From Euprymna scolopes (Eukaryota > Mollusca > Cephalopoda > Sepiida > Sepiolidae): a stretch of DNA of 20,285 bases. Under the pieces are notes generated by a model that saw nothing but the letters and a program-made list of their open reading frames with translations, was not told where the DNA came from and did no database searches. This document shows, piece by piece, positions 9,052 to 18,689 of this stretch (position 1 is its first letter; each line of letters begins with the position of its first letter). Made by a program: the position numbers and the translations under genes. The DNA lies in contig CM044496.1 of the NCBI GenBank assembly GCA_024364805.1, positions 49,939,412 through 49,959,696 on the forward strand. The letters run 5' to 3'.

Positions 9052-9245
9052 ATCTGTGCTTTATATTAGGTGAATTGACAATAAAAAAACGAATTATCTA
9101 AAATTGTAATTGTGGAACTATGAAGAAGTAATGGCTGGTAATTTGGCAGGAAATGTTGTAAATCTAATGCATGGGAAATCTTAAGCATACCCCAATCAAA
9201 GCATTGAACACATCTTAATTGAAACCCGAATTTTCTTTATATGAT

Positions 9246-9248
<3 letters not shown>

Positions 9249-9308
<60 letters not shown>
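9249..9308. repeat. (TA)n microsatellite
   Basis: An almost uninterrupted TA run that ends exactly at the T-run forming the reverse complement of a LINE A-rich tail. Confidence 0.98.
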
Positions 9309-9316
<8 letters not shown>

Positions 9317-10262
9317 TAATTACATTTTCAGGGGGCTAATGGGGCGATAGTTTACTGGGTCAATTCTTTGGCCAGAATTTTTGAAAACTGGTACCACAGA
9401 AGCAGTTTTCCAACAACGCGGAAAGCAAGAGACATTAAGGCATTTGTTGTAGAGTTTGGAGAGAACTGGAGCTACTTCGGCTGAGCACTTTTTTAATAGC
9501 ACAGCTGGGATGAGATCCGGTCCACATGCTTTTAAAGTGTCAAGGTTTTTATGATAGCATGCACCTTAGCAGGGGTGATTCTCAGATCGTCTAGTGTGGC
9601 GTCTGTCCGCATAGGGAAGTCAGGGAGGGGGTGGTTGAGAGGGTCCAGTGTTGAGTTTGAGGCAAACCGACTGGCAAGCATGTTAGCCTTGTCGGTTGCT
9701 TAGGAAACAACCTCGTGATTGTTGGTTAGTGGGGGAATTGTTGATTGCCCATTATTTACTACACTGTTGTAGATTTTCCAGAAATCACGAGTTCCTAATT
9801 TCTGTGCTTCGATGCGTTTTTTAGTGGTTTTAGCAAATTCTTTTTTAGCTGTCGCTATTTCTTTCTTAACGTTACTTCTAACTTCTATGTACTTCTGTCT
9901 GTTTGAACTGAACTTATGTGGGTGTAATTCTGCGGTATGCATACTGCCTTTGAGCAATGCCAGTTACGCAAGTCGAAGTAAACCATTGAGGAGAGTGGGG
10001 TTTGCTATAAAATTTCCGCATGGGAACATGTGCTTCAATTGCGATTTTGAACCAGTCAGTGGTCTCATTTGCGCACTGTTCAGCAGGAAGAGAAAAAAAT
10101 ATTTTCCCATGGGGCATCTCTTATAAGATCTCTGATATTTTCCCAGTCAGCCTTTTTATAATGTCTCGTTGTTTTGAGCACTGGCTCTTCAGTTTCGGCT
10201 CTAGAGTTTCGGGCGATTTCAACTATTATCACTTCATGATCAGCGTTCCCAAGTGGGCTGTC
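9308..10262 (-). mobile_element. LINE: endonuclease end, linker and RT start, joined to the 3' tail (family A type)
   Basis: Reading the minus strand from 10262: SPLGNADHEVIIVEIARNSR (end of the APE endonuclease, NADH in place of SDH), KKADWENIRDLIRDAP, SLPAEQCANETTDWFKIAIE and KPHSPQWFTS. Then comes SNRQKYIEVRSNVKKEIA, KLGTRDFWKIYNSVVNNGQS, NHPLPDFPMRTDATLDDLRI and LLKKCSAEVAPVLSKLYNKC. PRCWKTASVVPVFKNSGQ and DPVNYRPIS are the RT N-terminal motifs. Directly after RPISPL the sequence turns into TGAAAATGTAATTAAAAAAA, the family 3' tail, so the rest of the RT is absent. There are frame changes near 9930 and 9540 and a stop near 9700. It is a dead, internally shortened copy. Confidence 0.88.
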
Positions 10263-10409
10263 GCTTCCACAACTAAGTAGGATGTATCACCAAAATTCAC
10301 CATTGCGCTTAAAATAACGATTAATGTAAATTCGGTTCACTATAAACGTTCTGATCTCAACTTGGTCCCTGTTGATATGAATGGCTCTCGTGTAAAAAGG
10401 TTTGCTGTT
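10263..10409. other. Unassigned spacer between two LINEs
   Basis: No coding similarity was detected. It separates a minus-strand family A copy from a plus-strand family B copy. Confidence 0.4.
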
Positions 10410-11050
10410 TTTGACAAACTTTTATCCCTGACCTGAAAATGAGCGATTCACATCAAAGTCGTCAGAAAAATTGTTGCGTCATGTTACCGCTCCAGAAGGT
10501 ATCTTACTCCTGAAGCAATCTTCTACCTGTATAAGAGCAGATAATCCTGAAATGGAGTACTGTTGCGATGTCTAGACGGAAGCTGCTCGGTACACCCTAT
10601 GCTGCCTTTACTCTTTGAAACCTAATAGGTTATGTCCTTTTTTCTTCCCTGTCAACTCTTTCCCACGGAAGAGATGTGGTGAGCATATCTATCCTTTATC
10701 GTAATTTTCATGGCAAATGCTCGTCCGATCTCTAGTTTATGCCCCCTTTGCCAAACTCTCACAATAAAATTGCTTCACTCACTATCCATGCTTAAATCTA
10801 AACGCAAGTTCCATAAACAATGGTATTTTCTTAGAGCTTCTCGCCTGTAAAACACTGTTCTGCTGACCCGTTTTCAAATACAATGTAAACAAATTCTTGT
10901 GTAGTCACCTCACCCTAAATAATCCATTTTCACTCGATTTGTACAACTTGCTATTAATATACAGTTGCCTCAGTGACTACTGTACACTTATTAACCCTTA
11001 TCCTTGAGTGGCTTCTGCGCTTTTATAAGTGGTGACTTCAATGGAAAAAG
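10410..11050 (+). mobile_element. Decayed LINE (family B): RT thumb to 3' tail
   Basis: Plus-strand readings give HIKVVRKIVASCYRSRRYLT, PEAIFYLYKSR, then PEMEYCCDV. LSHGRDVVSISILYRNFHGK then CSSDL follows, with ...RASRL near 10840. These are the same landmarks (LTPEAI-YLYKS, EMEYCC, HGRDVVSL-LYR-FHGKCSS-L) seen in family A, but the 3' end differs. It finishes in TTAACCCTTATCC, GAGTGGCTTC and TATAAGTGGTGACTTCAATG then GAAAAAGAAA. Several stops (for example TGA codons near 10550 and a TAG near 10574) and frame changes mark it as inactive. The 5' edge is unclear near 10410. Confidence 0.8.
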
Positions 11051-13122
11051 AAACTTGTAAACAGGAGAAATGTCTTAGCACATGCACACAATAATTTCGT
11101 TTATTCTCTTCCTTCTGGTTGTATCAAAATTCTATGTATAATAAACTATTATCGCAGTACTCGTTTGATATTTATCTTCTATAATATTGTTTTATTCTCA
11201 ATTGTAGATAAGCACTGGAAGATGTTTCAAATACTATGTTGCTTATAGTATCTAAGAATAAAGCGCGCGGCAGAAGAATACACGTCTTATTAGTCGCTGA
11301 CCAGAACCCATCACGTGAAATGAACAATAATTGACGTTAAAGACAACTGTGGTTAAACTAAAAAAAAAAAAAAAACCAGATGATAATTTACCATCTTTAT
11401 AAAGTAGTTTTGTGCTTTTGCTTTGCATTGAATAACCAAATATAAATCACCTACTTTAATTAATGGAATAATAATTTGCTAATTATAACAATTAAACAGG
11501 AAAAATATAATAAATGTTATAGACGATATGAAAACAAAAATTATTTCATCGTTAAAAATTACAGTTAGAATGTAGCCAAACTAGTGCTATAAAGTCGCAC
11601 AAGAGTTGTCTAATATTTATAACGTATATATAATTTTTTTACCTCACTTTTGTCAAACGCGTGCGAAATTATTTGCAGTCTGTTAGTTCAAGATAACAGC
11701 AGACGAACGAAGAACATAACTCATCTTCATTTATAAATCACTAGGCAGCAGTAAAGTGACGAAGTAGTCGGCATTGAGGTGTGCGGGCGGTGTAGAAATG
11801 TCTTTACTATTTAGTCAGTTTTCTCTGTCCCTCTGCTTCTTTGTCTTTGTTATTAACCTACTGTTATTTACATTCCACAAATCGGAATTCGATCGTTCTT
11901 TTGTTTTGATCACTAACGTAATTCTAATCAACGTTAAAGTATAGGACATTCCAATTTTTCCCGTTTTTAATTCATTTTCCATGACCCCAAATTCGAAATC
12001 AATCGGAAATTGGGTTAACGCACAACCATCTGCGATCTTTGGCATTGCATGTTTGCACATACATCCTATATTTTCGGCGTTGCCCGTCACCTATACAACA
12101 CCAGAAAAAAGAAAACTCAGAAAGTTGTTCAGTATTGCTTTTGTGTATAGATTCTTGCATAAATAGTTTATCACAAGAAAGCTTGTATTGTGAGTGATTT
12201 GAATCACGCACGCGCATTGAGAATGTTAGAGACAGGAAAAGTAAATAATAATACAAGAAGGCGCTCGTTATTATCCTATTTTCCAATGCAAAGGAAATCA
12301 AATTATATGTATATATATATTTTTTACTTTCTTCTTGAATGAAGTTACACATAGAAAAGTGAGAAAAATAGTCGATCCACCAAAAAATGCAGGCATTTAA
12401 GCTACGACAATAGAATAACAAAGATGGAGAAAAGCACAAACAAACGGATAAAAAGCCAAAACCTAAACAAAACTAAAACCCAATAATAAAATATGATTAC
12501 CGTTCTTCTTCTCTGCTTCCGTTCCATCAACAAGAGAAACGATAATAAACACAACGGAAAACTCTCTTACCTGGCCACGAAAACAAACAAAAGCAAAAAA
12601 ACAAAAAAGCGTCAACAGGAAATATAAACAAACTAAAATGAATAAACAAGAAAATAAAGCCTTCAATTTGACATCGCGCTGATAAAATGTGCGTGTTTTA
12701 CGCCATAATAGACAATCACATGCAAAAGAGAAATGACTATGACAAATAAAAGAGCGACAGAACAAGACAAGTTGAAGTAGAGACGGCCATTTTGGACAGA
12801 GCAATTAGTGAACTCCTTGTTTGCATGCATTTCCATGGACTCAATGCTGCATATGTTTGTCATATTAACAAATACGAATCATATTTTTAAATTCTACATC
12901 TTACCGGCTTTAACTAGTAACTGCATCCCTTTCTCGAGAACTTGTCCGTCAAATCTATCTTTACTACAGATAAATGTGAGCTAGCCTACATCTGGTCCAT
13001 CATTAACTGTGCAATGAGCTATCGGCTCATGCCAAAAGAAGTAAGTTTTTTCACAAACGGCTCCTATTTCATGCATATTCCGGTCAGAAGTGATTATTTT
13101 GACATGAATTTTAGTTTTTTTT
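11051..13122. other. 2-kb stretch without a recognised gene
   Basis: It contains a poly-A run at 11360-11375, AT-rich DNA to about 11820 and an A-rich, C-bearing, G-poor stretch at about 12410-12660. The minus-strand frames there (for example 12463-12804 with FSCLFILVCLYFLLTLFCFF) are hydrophobic only because the template is T-rich. Frames at 11815-12439 have no family resemblance. Confidence 0.5.
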
Positions 13123-13193
13123 TCGCAGAGAGATGTCGACTGTCTCTTACATATAACGTCGCAGAGAGATGTCGAATATCTCTTGCAGTAACG
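13123..13193 (+). repeat. Two-copy 36-bp tandem repeat
   Basis: TCGCAGAGAGATGTCGACTG at 13123 recurs as TCGCAGAGAGATGTCGAATA at 13159, both continuing TCTCTT... and ending AACG. The spacing is 36 bp, so the plus frame reads AERCRLSL then AERCRISL. Confidence 0.9.
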
Positions 13194-13431
13194 TCCATAA
13201 AATACCATCCAGGTCTAATGCTGCTTAACTTTATTGATCTAATGAGAATCGATGTGCCATGTACATTAGCTGTCTTGGCACTGAATATTCAAAACATATT
13301 TTTTTTATTCAAAATCTATCATTGAATCAATTATAGGAATTGTCAATTTTAATACTTTTTAATTTTGTACGAAAAGGACAGCTTACGGTGAGTTCTCTAA
13401 TGCACTGCTGATGAAACCAGCTGATTTATTG

Positions 13432-14007
13432 CTATTTTAAAATCGGTACCTCGATACGAGCCTGGTTCTAGAAGCATGCCTTTTCTACAAGCGCCAACGG
13501 GAACGTGGAGAATACTCGGCAGATGGCGACGGTCAGGCTGGATTTGCTGTTGTGGGAAGTCATGTTGGTGATGTTCTCGACATATGACGAAACGAAGTAG
13601 TCCAGCGAGTTTAGGTCGGGGGTGAGGGGGCCAGTAAGAGAAGCAGTCGCAGCATTCCTTCTGAAGCCTGGGTCTATTTGGATTTGGGAGCCGGCTCCGA
13701 ACCATGCTGCAACAAGGTTTGCCAGCGGCTACCTGATTGCACTGGGGGATCACCACACTTCAGCACATCCAGTTGTTGACTACCAAGCTGACTTAGAAGA
13801 TGTGAGATGGCATGATATTATTCTCATTTAAAACCACACCAAAGACCGTAAATTGTTTTCACCACCCTCAAGCGTTTAAGCGTCCTGATTTGTATTTTGA
13901 AGATGGTGGCAATGGTCCTGTTGTCATAACTTTGATGAGTAGAGAGAATGAGTTTTACAACGGCGCATCTCCGATCTCGCTCGTTGTAAATTGTCACTTT
14001 CAGACAT
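13432..14007 (-). pseudogene. Mariner-type (IS630/Tc1/mariner) transposase remnant, internally shortened
   Basis: Read on the minus strand. An ATG at 14007 gives MSESDNLQ. In another frame, ERDRRCAVVKLILS and TIATIFKIQIRTLKRLR (13866-13982) look like the first helix-turn-helix. This runs almost at once into VFGVVLNENNIMPSHIF (13846 down), then VVIPQCNQVAAGKP and HGSEPAPKSK, where mariners have QDSAPAHKSK. ECCDCFSYWPP, DLNSLDYFVSSYVENITNMT and LTVAICRVFSTFPLALVEKA follow. The VFGVV, AP-HKS, WPP and DLN-LDY landmarks are the back half of the DDE/D domain. Relative to a usual transposase of about 340 residues, the second helix-turn-helix and the first catalytic aspartate region are missing. The second aspartate reads as glycine; the third (DLN) remains. 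Several stops and frame changes are present. No terminal inverted repeats were found by eye. Confidence 0.85.
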
Positions 14008-14834
14008 TATAGAAGCTCTTATCGCTCTTGGAATTTGTATACAACTGGCTAACTATTAGATGGTCTGCAACAAACAAATAAAACCGGTTTTTATGAAACG
14101 GAAAGGGAATCATGTTGTTTTTTCAAAGGCGACAATTTTATCGTCTTACCTTTTATTTCGCTACAACCGCACGGTAACCAGTCTAATTCTCCTGTGTTTC
14201 ACACGTTATTCTCTTTCGTATTAGTCTGCTTCAAATTCTGGTTGGGTATCATTTCTTCTTTAAAGGGTATTGTCTTATACTTTTTGGAATCACAAGTATT
14301 TTAACGAAGCCTTTTGAATCTGTGTTCGCCACTGTTGTATCGTTGCAAAAGATCCAAATATACAAGGTTGTTATCCGTAGGAAGAATAAACACAGTAGTA
14401 TAATTTATAAAAATAAAGCACTAGATGTATGTATGGATGTCTCTTTGTGTGAAAATATTAAACTGCTATAGTTTTAAACTACTAGTCATATAACAACGCA
14501 TTTAACTGTAAATAATAATTATACACCAAAGATGATTTATAACGAAAAAATACATTTGTTTGGATGGAGGAATAACGAGTATAACGGCAATTTGAAATGC
14601 AAAAACATTGCTGACATATTTGTATTTCTTACATGCGTAAATTAATCATAGCTAAATGTGGTTTGATTTTATCACTTATCTATCCGTCGCTAAATGACTT
14701 GGCTTTGATTCTAGCTGACCATACAAAAGTATTTTAAAAAATAATTGAAATCACTACTATATAGATAATTTCAATAGCGAATTGACTCTTTAAGAAACTA
14801 CTGGACCTAGGAAAACGTCAAGCCGTTAAATTGT
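14008..14834. other. No gene recognised
   Basis: AT-rich DNA with no open frame above 60 codons. The first 100 bp may hold the 5' end of the mariner remnant, but I cannot define a terminal inverted repeat. Confidence 0.5.
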
Positions 14835-14843
14835 ATGTTAACC

Positions 14844-14847
<4 letters not shown>

Positions 14848-14900
<53 letters not shown>
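14848..14900. repeat. (TA)n microsatellite at a LINE 3' end
   Basis: A pure TA run between GTTAACCCCAATA and the family B tail sequence GGTAGTCACCACTTATC. It may be the LINE's own tail or an expanded target site. Confidence 0.97.
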
Positions 14901-14902
<2 letters not shown>

Positions 14903-15269
14903 TAGTCACCACTTATCAAGGCCCGGAAGCCACTCGAGGATAAGGGTGATTGCGTATACAGTAATCAATGGGATAATATCGTAGTAATCGTTAGTAATGC
15001 AAATTTGATAAAGTGTCTTATTAAAGGAGGCGGTTTATCAGGAATTTGTTTATGTTGGACTGAACACTTCCAAGTTGTAGTCAGGTGGGAAACAGGCAAA
15101 CGGAAGAGAGTTCCACAGGCGTGCACTTCTAAGAAAGAAACTTTGTTCATATAATCTACGTTTTGATTTAGGCACAGATAAAAAATGGGGGAAATTATTG
15201 ACAGTGATTTCAGCTAGACGAGTGTTTTTCGTGAAAGATTGGCACGGGGAACCAGAGATTGGAGCTCAG
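14901..15269 (-). mobile_element. 5'-truncated LINE (family B) with candidate target-site duplication
   Basis: On the minus strand SELQSLVPRANLSRKT is followed, after a one-base frame change, by RLAEITVNNFPHFLSVPKSK and RRLYEQSFFLRSARLWNSLP. FACFPPDYNLEVFSPT then leads to a stop. This is the extreme C-terminus of the RT protein in jockey/CR1-like LINEs (RLWNSLP--CFPPDYNL). The 3' untranslated part ends ATCACCCTTATCC, GAGTGGCTTCCGGGCC and TTGATAAGTGGTGACTACC, then (TA)n. ATGTTAACCCCAATATATA (14835 on) and ATGTTAACTCCAATATATA (15270 on) flank it directly and look like a target-site duplication. Except for the frame change the coding part is clean, so it may be the youngest LINE here. Confidence 0.85.
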
Positions 15270-15281
15270 ATGTTAACTCCA

Positions 15282-15303
15282 ATATATATATATATATATA
15301 TAT
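15282..15303. repeat. Short (TA)n tract
   Basis: The TA run follows ATGTTAACTCCAATA on the 5' side of the family B LINE and mirrors the longer run at 14848-14900. Confidence 0.95.
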
Positions 15304-15377
15304 AGATTTATATCAAGATTTATCACGTTTTTCAGTCGACTTGATTAATTGTATGTCACTATTAAAAATGATTTGAA

Positions 15378-15534
15378 TAGAATTCTACTCATAGTTTTGA
15401 AATCGTTTTAAAATGTCTGATCGTTTCTCCAGACGACTTAATCATTTTAAAATTTCGAAAAATTACTAAATCGCTTTCAGCCATATCTTCTAGCCTGAAG
15501 CGATGATAATTTTCATTAGTTGGTTACTAACCAA
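15378..15534. repeat. Cluster of short palindromes and inverted repeats
   Basis: TAGAATTCTA (15378-15387) is a perfect palindrome. TTTTAAAATG at 15406-15415 pairs with CATTTTAAAA at 15443-15452, with GTCTG/CAGAC (15415-15419, 15430-15434) inside. ATCGCTTTCAG at 15470-15480 pairs with CTGAAGCGAT at 15495-15504. TTGGTTACTAACCAA at 15520-15534 is a 7-bp stem around one base. No coding is seen. Confidence 0.75.
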
Positions 15535-16285
15535 ATCCCTCAAACTCACCACTTATAGATGTAATTAGAGATAATTTCCTTCTGAGTAATAATATGTGAG
15601 TTGTCTATCTGAATCTTATGGTAAGGTAAGTATGGTTTCGTCACAGCGCAAGATTGTAAAATCGTATGTCTCATTTCTCTCTGTCTCCACGACGCTGAAC
15701 TACGCGGACTATTTAATAGTTTATTCAATGTGCCAAGGGGGATAATCTACGTACGAACAGGAATTGTCTCAGCGTATTATAATATAATCATACATACCTC
15801 TTGGTATGCTTTTTTAAGCTTTGTTAAAATTTAAGCAATCTAATGCAAAACGCGGTAAATGCAACTTTTAATTTCTTTTTTTTGGTTATCACCACAAAAT
15901 CGTTAACATTTCAACAGTTTACAACACACCGTATTTTTTTACACACTGTGGGATTTTCACTTTTTGCTTCGAAATTCGCTTTTATTGCAAAACGCTATAA
16001 GGGTATAAGGAGTTTTTTTGTTGTCAACAGTGAAGTTGTACACAAGCGAGGAATATCATATTATGCTCGTATATATCAAAATAAAAATGATAAGGATTTT
16101 CATTAAACGAACAATTTCTTTATAAATGAAAAAAATTACATGTTCGGCGAACTGGGAATTCTATTGATTAAAACCGTTTAAGTCGTGGAATTAGTTAATA
16201 TTAATTTATAATATAGTGTTTGAATTTTCGAAAAAATATACGCTTTATAGATGATGGTTATGATTATGGCGGCGGCGTCGGTGGT

Positions 16286-16287
<2 letters not shown>
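15535..16287. other. No gene recognised
   Basis: AT-rich sequence. The plus frame at 15843-16106 (87 codons) is rich in F, K and I as expected of AT-rich DNA and has no motif I recognise. Confidence 0.45.

Positions 16288-16317
<30 letters not shown>
16288..16317. repeat. (TAA)n microsatellite, left block
   Basis: About ten TAA units follow a GGCGGCGTCGGTGG stretch. Confidence 0.97.
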
Positions 16318-16393
16318 TCTGGTTCCGTTTACCAACGTCTTTCTGGATGGGCTTCATTTCCAGATGATTCCCCTTAATCTCGGCTTTAAACCA
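16318..16393 (-). other. Non-repetitive island inside the (TAA)n block
   Basis: About 76 bp of normal-complexity DNA separates two (TAA)n arrays. On the minus strand it reads WFKAEIKGNHLEMKPIQKDV then GKRNQN, entering the ATT run. It may be the 3' terminus of a transposable element whose tail is (ATT)n, but I cannot name one. Confidence 0.4.
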
Positions 16394-16851
<458 letters not shown>

Positions 16852-16852
<1 letters not shown>

Positions 16853-17525
16853 CACAACAGGAAGAAACGCACTTCATTTAATAGTAAAATTGATTTGTCA
16901 ATTGAAATATTTCTGTTTAATTATTTTCTATTTTTAAATTTAAAAATTTTAATTTGATTTTTATGGACGATGAACAGAAGAAAGCAATACATATTTAAAT
17001 ATTGTGTCATCGTAAACTGTTTTAAATTAGTGGCTATTTATAGAAAAATTACCGTATAAAATTGGTATTTTTTTTATTACCGGCACTATATCTCTAAACG
17101 CCTAATTTATACCGCGTTTACTTTATGTTTAAATGCACGTATGTTAACTGTAACTTCTTACGTTAAAAAGAAATTATATAGAAGAGAAAATATGAAAATA
17201 AAACGCATTATAATATTTGGACTTGTAAATTCACACTTGTCCGTTCGTCTTTCCACACTTTTCTCAATAACTAAGCCTTGGAAGTTTTGAAATTTTGCAC
17301 AAACATTAAACATGATATGAGTAAAAAAGTAACAGAACAAATTTTCCGGGAAAACTCCGGTTGCCGCCCTAAGGTTGACTATCAGGTTAAAATGGCTAAT
17401 ATTAATACTTTTGTGCTTATTAAAAAAATGATGTCTTGGATTTTTATAAAACTTTCTGAAGAGTTGTAAATAACTGATTTCTATATACTTTTGTTTTTCT
17501 ATACTTTGCGATAACTCCTGCGTGA
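16852..17525. other. No gene recognised
   Basis: AT-rich DNA. Overlapping frames at 17158-17559 (minus, 133 codons) and 17278-17469 (plus) show no recognisable motif. The minus frame is antisense to the start of the repeat array downstream. Confidence 0.45.
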
Positions 17526-17860
17526 GCCCCCGGGGCTCTTTTAGGGCTAATAAAATCACTCCGTTTTGGGGACTATTTTACCATATTTGTCCAAAATTTT
17601 ATGCATATGTCTATTTAGCAGTTTTGCATTATGCTGAACTCAAATTTAAATATGTTAAAGCCTTGAGGACTTTTGGGGCTAAATTGGGTGAGGGGCAAAT
17701 GATGGACTTAGTCATTTCGTTTTTTTTGCATGGTGCAGAACTCAAATTTACGTATGTTAAGACCATTGTTTGTTCATTGTCACTAGGATCTGACGTCCTC
17801 TGGGGACTTTTCGGGTTAAATAGAATGGGGGAAATGCTGAACTTAGTCATTTTGTTATGC
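17526..17860 (+). repeat. Diverged tandem repeat, about 130-bp period, about three units
   Basis: The block CCCGGGGCTCTTTTAGGGCT (17529) recurs as TTGAGGACTTTTGGGGCTAA (17663) and TCTGGGGACTTTTCGGGTTA (17799). TTTTGCATTATGCTGAACTC (17622) recurs as TTTTGCATGGTGCAGAACTC near 17725. GACTTAGTCATTTCGTT (17705) recurs as AACTTAGTCATTTTGTT (17840). A plus frame at 17522-17926 crosses the units and therefore shows an internal protein repeat (LHYAELKFKYVK / LHGAELKFTYVK). I cannot tell a minisatellite from a decayed repetitive gene. Confidence 0.8.
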
Positions 17861-18015
17861 CTCGTTCACTGTGCACACACGGGAGACCATGGATGCTTCA
17901 CTTGTTTACTACTGAATTCAGTGTAAACACATCTGGTGCTATTTATACTCACTAAATTTACACAAGCCATCATCAAATAGTTTTCTATTTCAACAACCTG
18001 TGGTGAACTTGAGTC

Positions 18016-18560
18016 TATTTAAAAACTAGTCTCCTTAGATTTCCAGTACTCTTCACCTCTTTCGATTAATTATGCAAATGTATTTGCGTTATTTCAACAG
18101 TCTTTTACCATTGATTTCTTCCTGGCAACGATCGTTGGTCTTCACTCAAATATAGATTGCAATAAGCCTTTCCAAGGTCATAGCCTTTCTCGCACTGATT
18201 AAGTGGACGTCTCATTGTGCTTTCTCTCTACGGTCTTTCCATCTTCTTTAACCCTTTAGGTCTGTTAGGTCTGGTGCCAGTTGATGAAGACCCTACAACT
18301 TTATTTTGGTGGGGAATTTTAATTTACAATTAAACGGTTTAAGTTTTTATGATTCTATGTAGTGTTCCAATATCTTTATGTTTTAATTCTGTTGAAGTTG
18401 CTATATCGCCGGTTAGCATTCGTATAGCTCATGCATATTAGTCTAATGAAGAGTGTTCTTTAATATTTCAGTTGTTTTTATTATTGAAATTTGTTGTATG
18501 TTCAATCGCTCATATACTTTTTTCGTAGGTTTTTGGAATTTTTATGGTGCTCCTTTGATG
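18016..18560 (-). mobile_element. Family C repeat, copy 1 (probable LINE 3' region)
   Basis: It aligns with 19420-19920 from ATTTCCAGTACTC (18037; ATTTCTAGTACTC at 19440) to TTAATATTTCAG (18459; identical at about 19800). It also aligns with 18690-19010 in its left part (TTTGCAAATG-ATTTGC-TAATTTCAAC type block). The offsets are about 687 and 1403 bp. On the minus strand this is the part downstream of the RPD-type domain seen in copy 3, with decayed coding such as TGTRPNRPKGLKKMER. It is heavily mutated, with no intact frame. The strand is inferred from copy 3. Confidence 0.65.
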
Positions 18561-18632
18561 GTATTATTATTATTATTAGTAGTAGTAGCAGTAGTAGTAG
18601 TAGGAGGAGGAGGAGGTGGAGGTGAAGGAGGC
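18561..18632 (+). repeat. Graded trinucleotide array TTA, GTA, GGA
   Basis: ATTATTATTATTATT changes to AGTAGTAGTAGCAGTAGTAG, then to GAGGAGGAGGAGGTGGAGGT. The three neighbouring trinucleotide runs differ by one base each. Confidence 0.95.
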
Positions 18633-18689
18633 ACAATAGTTCTCAGATAGGCCATCATAAGAGTGCTCATTGATGACAACTGATGGTGT

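Noticed and set aside
11360-11375. Poly-A run as a processed pseudogene or retroposon tail
   Set aside because: No recognisable retroposed sequence precedes it on either strand and no flanking duplication was seen.
12463-12863. Hydrophobic minus-strand frames resembling membrane segments
   Set aside because: The template is T-rich over hundreds of bases, so runs of F, L and V are expected by chance.
12942-13325. 127-codon plus-strand frame
   Set aside because: Apart from the 36-bp doublet it has no recognisable domain, and two antiparallel frames are open over the same DNA.
13622-14012. Plus-strand frames in the G+C-richer block
   Set aside because: They are antisense to the mariner-type transposase remnant, which explains the open frames.
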